DNA of 64,000 bases from Brochothrix campestris. Lineage in GTDB: Bacteria; Bacillota; Bacilli; Lactobacillales; Listeriaceae. Where the stretch lies: the NCBI RefSeq assembly GCF_046058945.1, contig NZ_CP175511.1, forward strand, positions 744,001-808,000. Direction: 5' to 3'. Under the pieces are notes generated by a model that worked only from the letters and a program-made list of their open reading frames with translations, was not told where the DNA came from and ran no database searches. Of the stretch, positions 35,724 to 44,755 are shown piece by piece. A program made the translations under genes and the position numbers. Position 1 is the stretch's first letter, and every line of letters begins with the position of its first letter.

Positions 35724-36190
35724 AACGTATCTTAATTGCTCGTTTATCCGATTCACCCGGTGTTTTGAACCGGGCCATCAATGCTATTTCAAAACGTTTT
35801 ATTAATATTGAAAGTATCGCGGTCGGTCAAACGGCCGAAGTCAATCAGTCACAGCTCACCTTAGTCGTGCATGTTGACGACATTAGCTCTTGTGAACACT
35901 TGGTCAAACTGCTGAATAAGCAGGTCGATGTGATGGAAGCACGTGACATTACCGATGAAAATGTGGTAACACGTGAATTGGCAATTGTCGATGTGGCAGT
36001 TGATTATTCGGCGGTAGCTGACCTGTTGGTTTCTTTCCAAGTCGCGATTTTAACCGAGGCAGCCGATCACACAGTCATTCAAGCAACCGGATCGCATCAT
36101 CAAATTGATGATTTTATTGAACTGTTAAAACCATACAACATCACACAATTAACACGAACCGGCATTGCCGGTTTTGTCAAAACAGCATAA
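35720..36190 (+). CDS. ilvN: Acetolactate synthase small (regulatory) subunit
   Basis: A 156-residue protein with an N-terminal ACT domain (LIARLSDSPGVLNRAINAIS, then RFINIESIAVGQT) and a C-terminal regulatory domain. It confers valine feedback and stabilises IlvB. The ATG overlaps the ilvB stop (ATGA), so the subunits are probably translated in step. Length is typical for ilvN/ilvH. Confidence 0.93.
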   Translation: MKRILIARLSDSPGVLNRAINAISKRFINIESIAVGQTAEVNQSQLTLVVHVDDISSCEHLVKLLNKQVDVMEARDITDENVVTRELAIVDVAVDYSAVADLLVSFQVAILTEAADHTVIQATGSHHQIDDFIELLKPYNITQLTRTGIAGFVKTA

Positions 36191-36251
36191 CTGATGATTT
36201 CGCCGCAAGGCTTATCTATAAATAACACACATAAAACAGGGGGTAATGAAA

Positions 36252-37247
36252 ATGGTAAAAGTATATTATGATGATTCGGTAAAAGAGGATACACTTAAAG
36301 GCAAAAAAATCGCGGTGATTGGCTATGGTTCACAAGGCCATGCTCATGCGCAAAACTTACGCGACAATGGTCACGATGTGATTATCGGTATTCGTGCAGG
36401 TAAATCAGCTGATAACGCCAAAGCAGATCAATTTGATGTATTCTCGGTAGCAGAAGCAAGTAAACAAGCAGATGTTGTCATGGTACTTTTACCAGATGAA
36501 AACCAAGGGACGATTTATGAAGCTGAAATTAAGGATAACTTAGAGGCCGGCAATTCACTTGTTTTTGCCCATGGTTTTAACATTCATTACGATGTCATTA
36601 AGCCGGCAGCAGACGTTGATGTGTTCTTAGTGGCACCAAAAGGTCCAGGTCATCTTGTTCGTCGTACCTTTGTTGAAGGTAGTGCGGTACCTTGTTTATT
36701 CGCGGTTTATCAAGACGCAACTGGAGAGGCGACTCAAAACGCGCTGTCTTATGCTAAAGGTGTGGGTGGTACCCGTGCAGGTGTAATTGAAACAACCTTT
36801 AAAGAAGAAACAGAAACTGATTTATTTGGAGAGCAAGCGGTACTTTGTGGGGGCACGACGCATTTAGTACAAGCTGGTTTTGAAACATTAGTTGAAGCGG
36901 GTTATCAACCAGAACTGGCCTACTTTGAAGTGTTACATGAATTGAAATTAATTGTTGATCTTATGTACGAAGGTGGCATGGAAAAAATGCGTAACTCGAT
37001 TTCGAACACAGCCGAATATGGCGATTACGTATCAGGCCCACGCGTCGTAACAAGTGATGTTAAAGCGCATATGAAAGACGTGTTAACTGATATTCAAAAC
37101 GGTAACTTTGCTAAAGGCTTCATTGATGATAACAACAATGGCTTTAAAGAATTCCATCGTATGCGTGCAGAGCAAAAAGGTCATCAAATTACCGAAGTCG
37201 GTAATAAACTCCGTGATATGATGCCGTTTATTGATCAAAACAAATAA
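36252..37247 (+). CDS. ilvC: Ketol-acid reductoisomerase
   Basis: A 331-residue class I KARI. GKKIAVIGYGSQGHAHAQNL is the NAD(P)-binding motif, VAPKGPGHLVRRTFVEG and the metal-binding EETETDLFGEQAVLCGG segment follow, and the C-terminal domain starts GYQPELAYFEVLHELKLI. I start at 36252 because GGGGG is 8 nt ahead; an ATG at 36246 is too close. It is followed at once by a tandem repeat. Confidence 0.96.
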   Translation: MVKVYYDDSVKEDTLKGKKIAVIGYGSQGHAHAQNLRDNGHDVIIGIRAGKSADNAKADQFDVFSVAEASKQADVVMVLLPDENQGTIYEAEIKDNLEAGNSLVFAHGFNIHYDVIKPAADVDVFLVAPKGPGHLVRRTFVEGSAVPCLFAVYQDATGEATQNALSYAKGVGGTRAGVIETTFKEETETDLFGEQAVLCGGTTHLVQAGFETLVEAGYQPELAYFEVLHELKLIVDLMYEGGMEKMRNSISNTAEYGDYVSGPRVVTSDVKAHMKDVLTDIQNGNFAKGFIDDNNNGFKEFHRMRAEQKGHQITEVGNKLRDMMPFIDQNK

Positions 37248-37522
37248 AGAAAGTGAATACAACTTGCAAAAGGCAACTAAATTGGAGGTGTTGAGGGTTC
37301 GACGCTTTTTGTCGGAACGAAACAGCGAAATTTAGACAGCCTTTAGTTGGAGTAACTGGAGAATAGAAAGTGAATACAACTTGCAAAAGGCAACTAAATT
37401 GGAGGTGTTGAGGGTTCGACGCTTTTTGTCGGAACGAAACAGCGAAATTTAGACAGCCTTTAGTTGGAGTAACTGGAGAATAGAAAGTGAATACAACTTG
37501 CAAAAGGCAAAAGGCAACTAAA
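37248..37522 (+). repeat. Tandem repeat: two identical 117-bp units plus a partial third
   Basis: Units 37248-37364 and 37365-37481 are base-for-base identical, and a third copy breaks off after about 29 bp and then repeats AAAGGCAACTAAA. Each unit can fold through CAACTAAA/TTTAGTTG with an inner GTTCGAC...GTCGGAAC stem. The repeat begins one base after the ilvC stop. No gene is supported in it: a minus-strand frame carrying 39-residue repeats is just the 117-bp period read as protein. Confidence 0.9.
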
Positions 37523-37735
37523 AGGGTAAACGTTAAGTAGCAAGCACTTCGATGAAAAAAGTAGCGATACAATAAAGTGACAAGCGATAAAACTTACTGT
37601 TATAAAAGACTAACATTGTGTTAGCAGCTATTAACTAAAAGAATGACCAGTGAGCACATCTCAATTTGAGGTGTGCCTCACTTTAAATTTGAACATAATT
37701 GCGTTACTAATAAAATAATGAGAGGGGTGTCAGGC
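37523..37735 (+). other. Spacer between the tandem repeat and leuA
   Basis: About 210 bp of AT-rich sequence with no terminator hairpin and T-run, so ilvC and leuA may still be co-transcribed. A GTGCCTCACTTTAAATTTGA stretch pairs partly with ATCTCAATTTGAGG just upstream, a weak hairpin. Nothing else is evident. Confidence 0.4.
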
Positions 37736-39271
37736 ATGAGAAAAATCCAAATATTTGATACAACATTACGAGATGGCGAACAAACAGCGGGGGTGAGCTT
37801 TAACTTACAAGAAAAAATTCAAATGGCACAGCAGCTTGAAACCCTTGGTGTCGATGTCATTGAAGCTGGTTTTCCAATCGCTTCCCCGGGTGATTTTAAC
37901 TGTGTCAAAACCATTGCTGAGATTGTAAAAGAAAGTGCGGTTACGGGTCTCGCCCGCTGCGTCGAAGCGGACATTAGTCGGGCTTATGAAGCGGTTAAAG
38001 GTGGGGTTGCACCCCAAATCCATACCTTTTTAGCGACAAGCCCGATTCATCGTGAATTCAAACTCAAAATGACGCAAGCCGAAGTACTCGCCTCGATTGA
38101 TCATCATGTGCGCTATGCGAAGCAATTTGTCAATATGGTGCAATTTTCACCTGAAGATGCAACCCGAACTGAACCAGACTTTTTAGTTAAGGCAATCCAA
38201 ACAGCCATTGATGCCGGCGCCAAAGTAATTAATGTACCCGATACAGTCGGCTATACGAATCCAACCGAGTTCGGTGCGTTATTCCGCTATTTACGCCAAG
38301 AGATTCGTGGGTTTGATGAGGTGATTTTCTCATCACATTGTCACGATGACTTAGGGATGTCGGTCGCTAATGCCTTAGCTGCAATTGAAAACGGGGCATC
38401 ACGGATTGAATGTACGATTAATGGGATTGGCGAGCGTGCGGGCAATACTGCAATGGAAGAAGTCGCGATGGCTCTTCATATTCGTAAAGACCATTATCAA
38501 GCAGAAACAAACATTGTGCTCAATCAACTGAAACGCAGCAGTGATCTCGTCAGTCATTTATCGGGCATGGCGGTACCACGAAATAAGGCAGTGATTGGCG
38601 GCAACGCGTTTGCACACCAATCGGGCATTCACCAGGATGGTTTCTTGAAAAATCCAAGCACTTACGAAATTATTACACCTGAGCTTGTTGGTGTTTCACA
38701 ATCAACCCTTGTACTCGGAAAACTCTCTGGACGTCATGCGCTCTTTACACGACTCGCGGATATTGGTTTTTCAATTGAAAAAGAGGAGCAACAACCACTG
38801 TTTGAACGTTTTAAACAATTAGCTGATGTTAAAAAAGAAGTCAGCGATGACGATCTCCGAGCAATGATGTCAGGCCATCTATACAGTGACGAGAGTTTTT
38901 GTCACTTAGAGTCGTTGGATGTGCATTATAATTCTGCTGCGCAACAATTAGCCGATATTACAATTAGAACAGCCGAGGGTGAGCGTCTCAGTGGTTCAGC
39001 CACAGGTGCTGGTAGTATCGAAGCGGTTTACAATGTGATTGATAAGTTAATGGGCGAATCGGTGACCTTAAAAGATTATCGTATTCAGTCAATCTCACCA
39101 GGAATGGATGCACAGGCTGAAGTACATACAGTGATTGCAACGGCGGACGGTAGCATTTATCATGGTGTTGGCATCGATCATGATGTATTGAACGCCTCTG
39201 CTCGAGCTTATATACAAGCTTTTTCAAAACAGCGTCATGCGACATTAAACACAAGTGAGGTTGAGGTGTAA
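37736..39271 (+). CDS. leuA: 2-isopropylmalate synthase
   Basis: A 511-residue enzyme condensing acetyl-CoA with 2-ketoisovalerate. IQIFDTTLRDGEQTAGVSF opens the TIM barrel, SSHCHDDLGMSVANAL and NGIGERAGNTAMEEV carry metal and substrate residues, and the C-terminal regulatory (LeuA dimer) domain occupies about residues 385-505. The frame extends 21 codons upstream to 37673, but AGAGGGG is spaced for the ATG at 37736. Confidence 0.95.
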   Translation: MRKIQIFDTTLRDGEQTAGVSFNLQEKIQMAQQLETLGVDVIEAGFPIASPGDFNCVKTIAEIVKESAVTGLARCVEADISRAYEAVKGGVAPQIHTFLATSPIHREFKLKMTQAEVLASIDHHVRYAKQFVNMVQFSPEDATRTEPDFLVKAIQTAIDAGAKVINVPDTVGYTNPTEFGALFRYLRQEIRGFDEVIFSSHCHDDLGMSVANALAAIENGASRIECTINGIGERAGNTAMEEVAMALHIRKDHYQAETNIVLNQLKRSSDLVSHLSGMAVPRNKAVIGGNAFAHQSGIHQDGFLKNPSTYEIITPELVGVSQSTLVLGKLSGRHALFTRLADIGFSIEKEEQQPLFERFKQLADVKKEVSDDDLRAMMSGHLYSDESFCHLESLDVHYNSAAQQLADITIRTAEGERLSGSATGAGSIEAVYNVIDKLMGESVTLKDYRIQSISPGMDAQAEVHTVIATADGSIYHGVGIDHDVLNASARAYIQAFSKQRHATLNTSEVEV

Positions 39272-40350
39272 TGGGATATAACGTAACCGTCTTAGCAGGT
39301 GATGGCATTGGACCAGAAATCATGGCCGTCACGCAAACCGTTTTAACACAAGTACTCGCACAATCAGAGCAGCAGATTCAATTTAACGCGCAGTTGTTTG
39401 GTGGCGCGGCGATTGATGTGACAGGTTCGCCGTTTCCGCCAGCGACACAGGCGGCCGTAGCAACGGCTGATGCAGTTCTGCTTGGTTCGGTCGGTGGCCC
39501 GAAATGGGATGAAGCCACTGAACGACCAGAACAAGGCTTACTCGCCTTACGTAAACAAATGGGTGTATTTGCCAATGTTCGTCCCGTTAAAATTTTTTCG
39601 GCGGTAAAACATTTATCTCCTTTACGTGAAGAACGTTTAGAGGCTGTCGATTTCGTCGTTGTGCGTGAATTACTAGGCGGCTTATATTTCGGTGAACCGA
39701 AGTACTTCAACGAAAAAGAAGGCGTCGATACCTTACGTTATGACAAGGCGAGCATCGAACGGATTGTGCATTACGCCTTTAAACTCGCAGCCACACGTAA
39801 AGGTGAATTAACGAGTATCGATAAGGCAAATGTGTTGGCATCGAGTAAATTATGGCGTCAAACTGTTGAAGAGATTGCACCGCTTTATCGAGAGGTACGC
39901 GTCACTCACTTATATGTCGATGCGGCCGCGATGCATTTGATTCAACGGCCAGCGCAATTTGATGTGATTGTGACTGAGAACATGTTTGGTGATATTTTAA
40001 GTGACGAGGCGAGTGTGCTTGGCGGTTCGCTGGGCTTATTACCATCAAGCTCGCATGCGCAAGCTGGTCGGGCGGCGCTATACGAACCGATTCATGGTTC
40101 AGCACCGGATATTGCAGGTCAAGATTGTGCTAACCCAATCGGGATGTTACTGTCAGCGGCTATGATGTTACGGCAGTCATTTCAACTCGAAGCGGAGGCG
40201 ACTCAAATTGAGACAGCCGTCGAAACCGCATTGGCAGCAGGCTTTTTAACAAAGGATTTAGGGGGACAAACGAGTACGCGCGCATTTGGTGCAAAAATAA
40301 GTGAACTGATTGAAAGGAGTGGGGCGAATGTCACAACAAACATTGTTTGA
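39271..40350 (+). CDS. leuB: 3-isopropylmalate dehydrogenase
   Basis: A 359-residue NAD-dependent decarboxylating dehydrogenase. VLAGDGIGPEIMAVTQTVL, VRELLGGLYFGEPK, VTENMFGDILSDEASVLGGS and YEPIHGSAPDIAGQDCANP are the family motifs. It shares one base with the leuA stop (TAATG) and its 3' end overlaps leuC by 23 nt, so translation across these genes is coupled. Confidence 0.96.
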   Translation: MGYNVTVLAGDGIGPEIMAVTQTVLTQVLAQSEQQIQFNAQLFGGAAIDVTGSPFPPATQAAVATADAVLLGSVGGPKWDEATERPEQGLLALRKQMGVFANVRPVKIFSAVKHLSPLREERLEAVDFVVVRELLGGLYFGEPKYFNEKEGVDTLRYDKASIERIVHYAFKLAATRKGELTSIDKANVLASSKLWRQTVEEIAPLYREVRVTHLYVDAAAMHLIQRPAQFDVIVTENMFGDILSDEASVLGGSLGLLPSSSHAQAGRAALYEPIHGSAPDIAGQDCANPIGMLLSAAMMLRQSFQLEAEATQIETAVETALAAGFLTKDLGGQTSTRAFGAKISELIERSGANVTTNIV

Positions 40351-41722
40351 TAAACTTTGGGAACGTCACGTATTGTATGGAAAAGAAGGTGAACCGCAGT
40401 TATTATACATCGATTTGCACCTCATTCATGAGGTGACATCGCCACAAGCATTTGAAGGGCTACGCATGACGCAACGGACCGTAAGACGACCTGATCGAAC
40501 GTTTGCCACGATGGACCATAATGTGCCGACCTCCGACATTTTTAACATTCAAGATTTGGTAGCAAAAAAACAAATTGATGCCCTCAGCAAAAACTGTGCC
40601 GAGTTTGGGATTGAATTAGCCGAAATGGGCAATGACCGCCAAGGAATTGTACACATGGTTGGACCAGAAACCGGTTTGACACAACCTGGTAAAACAATTG
40701 TTTGTGGCGATAGTCATACGGCGACACACGGTGCGTTTGGTGCCCTAGCGTTCGGAATCGGCAGCAGTGAGGTTGAGCATGTGTTTGCGACGCAGTCTTT
40801 ATGGCAAACGAAGCCGAAACGGATGGGGGTTCATATAACAGGTGAGCTGCAACCAGGCGTATACGCTAAAGACATCATCCTTGCGCTTATCGCTCAAAAT
40901 GGTGTGTCATTTGGTAATGGACATGCGGTTGAATTTTATGGCGATACAGTCGAACGAATGACGATGGATGAACGGATGACAATCTGTAACATGGCAATTG
41001 AGGGCGGTGCGAAGATGGGGATGATGGCACCGGATGCAACAACTTATGCCTATGTGAACGGACGCGACTATGCTCCGACTGACATGGCTGAAAAAATCGC
41101 AGACTGGGAGACCCTGTACACAGATGCTGATGCAGTGTTTGATAAAATAATCGAACTCGATGCGGCTAGTCTCGTGCCATACGTAACCTGGGGGACCAAC
41201 CCTGAAATGGGCGTACCTGTTACAGCATCTTTTCCGCCGATTGAAAACGTTAATCATGAACGAGCATACCATTACATGGATTTACAACCCGGTCAAACAG
41301 CTGCTGAAATCGAACTTGGCTACGTCTTTATCGGTTCGTGTACGAATGCTCGGCTGTCGGATTTAATCGAAGCTGCGCGAATGATACGTGGCCGCAAAGT
41401 GCAGAAACACATTCGAGCGATGGTCGTACCGGGCTCGCGTGGTGTACGCAAGGCGGCCGAAGCGGTCGGTCTCGATAAGGTTTTTAAAGAGGCAGGTTTT
41501 GAATGGCGCGAACCCGGCTGTTCGATGTGTCTCGGAATGAATCCCGATCAAGTACCGGATGGTGTACATTGTGCCTCAACCTCCAATCGTAATTTCGAAG
41601 GACGTCAAGGTCAAGGTGCACGCACACATCTTGTGTCACCAGCGATGGCGGCAGTAGCAGCAATACATGGACATTTTGTGGATGTCCGTTTGGAGGAGGG
41701 GATTGCACATGAGACCGTTTAA
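40328..41722 (+). CDS. leuC: 3-isopropylmalate dehydratase large subunit
   Basis: A 464-residue aconitase-family subunit. The three cluster cysteines are in GSCTNARLSDL and EPGCSMCLGMNPD; VCGDSHTATHGAFGALAFGI is the substrate-binding region. AAAGGAG inside leuB serves the ATG at 40328; the frame itself is open from 40310. It works with LeuD to isomerise 2- to 3-isopropylmalate. Confidence 0.96.
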   Translation: MSQQTLFDKLWERHVLYGKEGEPQLLYIDLHLIHEVTSPQAFEGLRMTQRTVRRPDRTFATMDHNVPTSDIFNIQDLVAKKQIDALSKNCAEFGIELAEMGNDRQGIVHMVGPETGLTQPGKTIVCGDSHTATHGAFGALAFGIGSSEVEHVFATQSLWQTKPKRMGVHITGELQPGVYAKDIILALIAQNGVSFGNGHAVEFYGDTVERMTMDERMTICNMAIEGGAKMGMMAPDATTYAYVNGRDYAPTDMAEKIADWETLYTDADAVFDKIIELDAASLVPYVTWGTNPEMGVPVTASFPPIENVNHERAYHYMDLQPGQTAAEIELGYVFIGSCTNARLSDLIEAARMIRGRKVQKHIRAMVVPGSRGVRKAAEAVGLDKVFKEAGFEWREPGCSMCLGMNPDQVPDGVHCASTSNRNFEGRQGQGARTHLVSPAMAAVAAIHGHFVDVRLEEGIAHETV

Positions 41723-42323
41723 ACAACATCGCGGGACAGTCGTCGCCTTGATGAATGATAATATTGATACGGATCAAATTATTCCAAAACAATTTTTAAA
41801 ACGGATTGAACGAACCGGCTTTGGACGGTTTTTATTCGATGAATGGCGCTATTTACCCGGTCATCAACCGAATCCGGCCTTCCCTTTGAATGCCAAAGAT
41901 CGTCAAGGTGCTTCAATTTTAATTAGTGGGGATAACTTTGGTTGTGGCTCAAGTCGTGAGCATGCACCATGGGCTTTAACTGATTATGGCTTCGACTGTA
42001 TTATCGCCGGTAGTTTTGCCGACATTTTCTTTAGCAATTGTACTAAAAACCGCCTGTTACCGATTGTTTTACCACTCGAACAGCGCCAACAGTTGGCAGC
42101 CTTAGCGGGTGATGTAGTGGTGACGATTAACTTGGTTAATCAAGTGATTGAAGCTGACGGGGATGTCTACCCGTTTGAGATTAATCAAAAAGTGAAGGAA
42201 AAACTAGTTGAGGGCTTAGATGATATCACCCTAACATTGACGCACGAAGATGTCATTCGCGCGTATGAACAACGGGTTGATGAACGGGGGACAACAAATG
42301 ACGACAGTTATGCACGCAACTAA
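41709..42323 (+). CDS. leuD: 3-isopropylmalate dehydratase small subunit
   Basis: A 204-residue swivel-domain subunit beginning MRPFKQHRGTVVALMNDNID. TDQIIPKQFLKRI and GDNFGCGSSREHAPWAL are diagnostic. The frame opens upstream at 41667, but GGAGGAGGGG is correctly placed for 41709. It overlaps leuC by 14 nt and ilvA by 26 nt. Confidence 0.95.
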   Translation: MRPFKQHRGTVVALMNDNIDTDQIIPKQFLKRIERTGFGRFLFDEWRYLPGHQPNPAFPLNAKDRQGASILISGDNFGCGSSREHAPWALTDYGFDCIIAGSFADIFFSNCTKNRLLPIVLPLEQRQQLAALAGDVVVTINLVNQVIEADGDVYPFEINQKVKEKLVEGLDDITLTLTHEDVIRAYEQRVDERGTTNDDSYARN

Positions 42324-43548
42324 CATTGAAGAAGCAGCTGAACAATTAGCTGGAGTCGTACGACATACACCGCTCGAATATGATCCATACTTATCACAAA
42401 AATACGATTGTCGTGTGTATTTAAAACGTGAAGATTTACAAATTGTGCGCTCCTTTAAACTGCGGGGCGCTTATTATGCTATCAGTCAATTAAGCGATCA
42501 ACAACGGGCGCAAGGTGTCACCTGTGCCAGTGCGGGCAATCACGCGCAAGGTGTCGCCTATACGTGTGATCGTTTAAAAATGAAGGCAGTTATTTTTATG
42601 CCAGTGACAACACCCAATCAAAAGGTTGCACAGGTGAAATTTTTTGGTGGTTCTGACATTGAAATTAAACTCGTTGGCGATACGTTTGATGCGTGTTCTG
42701 AGGCGGCCCAAGCGTATACTGCTCAAGAGGGTATGACCTTTGTGCCACCATTTGATTCCGAAAATATTATCGCTGGTCAAGGGACAGTCGCCGTTGAAAT
42801 TTTAGGTGATGCGCCAGATCCGATTGATTATGTTATTGCGACGATTGGTGGTGGTGGTCTCATTGCAGGGTTAGGCAGTTATTTTAAGGCAAAGAGTCCT
42901 CAAACAAAGGTGATTGGAGTTGAACCGCTTGGGGCAGCCTCGATGAAAAGTGCCCGCGCTGCTGGTCAAGTTGTCAAACTACCGAAGATTGATAAGTTTG
43001 TAGACGGGGCTGCTGTCGCCGAGGTGGGCAAAATCACCTTTGACTACTGTCAAACCGTAGTCGATGACGTCCTCACCGTGCATGAAGGTCAGGTGTGTAC
43101 AACCTTGATCGAAATGTACACAAAACTGGCGATTGTCGCTGAACCAGCCGGTGCGATGAGCGTTGCGGGATTGGAGCAGATGCGTGCTGAAATTAAAGGG
43201 AAAACAGTAGTGTGCGTCGTCAGTGGTGGCAATAACGATATCAATCGGATGAAAGAGATGGAAGAACGCTCACTCATGTTTGAAGGCTTACAACATTATT
43301 TCATCGTTAATTTTCCCCAACGACCAGGAGCGCTAAAAGAGTTCGTCAGTCAAGTGTTGGGTCCGAATGATGACATTACGAAATTTGAATACACGAAGAA
43401 AGTCAATCGCGGGCAAGGTCCTGTTATTATTGGCGTATTACTCGGTCAAACGAACGATTACGCAGCGATGATTGAGCGTCTACAAGTGTTCGATCCGCAG
43501 TATATGTCGGTCAACGATAATGCGATGCTCTACAATTTACTCGTCTAA
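42298..43548 (+). CDS. ilvA: Threonine dehydratase (biosynthetic)
   Basis: A 416-residue PLP enzyme that deaminates threonine to 2-oxobutyrate, the first isoleucine step. The PLP lysine is in RSFKLRGAYYA, SAGNHAQGVAY and GGGGLIAGL bind cofactor, and a single C-terminal ACT-like regulatory domain begins near residue 335 (HYFIVNFPQRPGALKEFV). That short architecture matches the Bacillus/Listeria enzyme, not the two-ACT E. coli form. It closes the operon; no clear terminator follows. Confidence 0.95.
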   Translation: MTTVMHATNIEEAAEQLAGVVRHTPLEYDPYLSQKYDCRVYLKREDLQIVRSFKLRGAYYAISQLSDQQRAQGVTCASAGNHAQGVAYTCDRLKMKAVIFMPVTTPNQKVAQVKFFGGSDIEIKLVGDTFDACSEAAQAYTAQEGMTFVPPFDSENIIAGQGTVAVEILGDAPDPIDYVIATIGGGGLIAGLGSYFKAKSPQTKVIGVEPLGAASMKSARAAGQVVKLPKIDKFVDGAAVAEVGKITFDYCQTVVDDVLTVHEGQVCTTLIEMYTKLAIVAEPAGAMSVAGLEQMRAEIKGKTVVCVVSGGNNDINRMKEMEERSLMFEGLQHYFIVNFPQRPGALKEFVSQVLGPNDDITKFEYTKKVNRGQGPVIIGVLLGQTNDYAAMIERLQVFDPQYMSVNDNAMLYNLLV

Positions 43549-43616
43549 CCATCCTATACAAAGAGAGCTAAAAGAGGTACAATAAGTGGTATTAAAGGAT
43601 AAGGATCGTGAGAAAA

Positions 43617-44030
43617 ATGCGTCTGTTAAAAATAAAGCAGTTTGCACGTTGGCTTGCTACAGTCATCGTTCAAATCTGCTTTTTGATTAGTTTTTATTTA
43701 GTGGGAGTACAACTGCAACAATTGTTCCACCTCATCGTTCCTGGCAGTCTGATTGGGCTTGTGCTATTATTTACGTGCTTAAGTTTGAAAATCATTCCAG
43801 TCAGTTGGGTTAATCTCGGTGCCAGCTTCTTATTGTTGATTATGCCACTCTTTTTCATTCCATCGATGACAGGAGTCATGGCATACGGCTCACTCTTTCT
43901 ACATGCAGGGGTATTTATTGTGCTCGACATTGTCATCTCAGCCTTTGTGATTTTCTTTGTGACTGGTTGGGCAATTCAACACCTCATCGTTTTATGGCAA
44001 AAACGGTCGCGAAATGAGGTGGGAAAATGA
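43617..44030 (+). CDS. CidA/LrgA family membrane protein
   Basis: A 137-residue protein with four membrane helices. LIVPGSLIGLVLLFTCLSL and GASFLLLIMPLFFIPSMTGVM match the holin-like CidA/LrgA family. I chose the ATG at 43617 over the GTG at 43608 because AAGGA is too close to the latter. It overlaps the lrgB-type gene by 4 nt. Members have been described as holin-like regulators of autolysis and, in B. subtilis, as part of a pyruvate transporter; I cannot tell CidA from LrgA. Confidence 0.85.
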   Translation: MRLLKIKQFARWLATVIVQICFLISFYLVGVQLQQLFHLIVPGSLIGLVLLFTCLSLKIIPVSWVNLGASFLLLIMPLFFIPSMTGVMAYGSLFLHAGVFIVLDIVISAFVIFFVTGWAIQHLIVLWQKRSRNEVGK

Positions 44031-44695
44031 TTTTAAATCTCGGACTCGTTGTGATGACAATTGTCTTTTTTTGCATTGGCTATGTCATTAATCGGCGTTT
44101 TCCCTCGTTCTTCACATTGCCGATATTTACAGCTTCAGCACTGATGATTGTTTTTTTAGTCAGTCTTGATTTGAGCTATGATGCCTATGCAGGGGCGCGC
44201 GCCTTTTTTAGTTTTATGATGGGGCCAGCAATCGTGGCCTTTGCTGTGCCAATGTACGCTGTTCGCAGTATTATTTATCGTTATCTGCCGTTTGTCATTC
44301 TCGGTATTATTATCGGCGTAACGGTGTCGTTAGGAATGACACTGCTGTTTTCACACGTATTGCCCTTATCAGCAACGGTTGTAACCGCACTTTGGAGCAA
44401 AAATGTCACCTTACCCGTGGCCTTAATAATAGCCGATGATATTGCAGCATCGCCATCGCTCGTAGCAATTGGGGTCGTCTTATCTGGTTGCTTAGGGGCC
44501 GCGTTTGGCGACCGCATCCTGAACGCGATGGGCATTCATCATCGCATCGCTCGTGGGGTAGCGATGGCTGCTGTTGCTCATATTATGGGGGCTTCACGTT
44601 CAATGTTACTCAATAAAGAAGAAGGTGCAATTGCCTTGATTACAATGGCAGGAACCGCAATTGTTGCCAGTGTGGTTATTCCTTTGATTGCATAA
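44027..44695 (+). CDS. LrgB/CidB family membrane protein
   Basis: A 222-residue polytopic protein with the LrgB hallmarks FFSFMMGPAIVAFAVPMY, LWSKNVTLPVALIIADDI and GIHHRIARGVAMAAVAHIMG. It forms a two-gene unit with the upstream CidA/LrgA partner. It ends at a bidirectional terminator shared with cstA. Roles proposed for the family are control of murein hydrolase activity and pyruvate or glycolate transport. Confidence 0.88.
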   Translation: MILNLGLVVMTIVFFCIGYVINRRFPSFFTLPIFTASALMIVFLVSLDLSYDAYAGARAFFSFMMGPAIVAFAVPMYAVRSIIYRYLPFVILGIIIGVTVSLGMTLLFSHVLPLSATVVTALWSKNVTLPVALIIADDIAASPSLVAIGVVLSGCLGAAFGDRILNAMGIHHRIARGVAMAAVAHIMGASRSMLLNKEEGAIALITMAGTAIVASVVIPLIA

Positions 44696-44702
44696 AAGAC
44701 CG

Positions 44703-44749
44703 AAAAAGACGCTAAAGTGATGTGTTTACACGACTTTAGCGTCTTTTTT
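44703..44749. terminator. Bidirectional terminator between lrgB-like and cstA
   Basis: Arms AAAGACGCTAAAGT and ACTTTAGCGTCTTT, flanked by A-run and T-run, separate the convergent genes. Confidence 0.88.
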
Positions 44750-44755
44750 AGCTGT

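Noticed and set aside
37228..37572. Minus-strand 114-codon frame with 39-residue repeats over the ilvC-leuA gap
   Set aside because: The 117-bp DNA repeat is a multiple of three, so any open frame repeats. It has no ribosome binding site and overlaps the ilvC end; the content is not protein-like.
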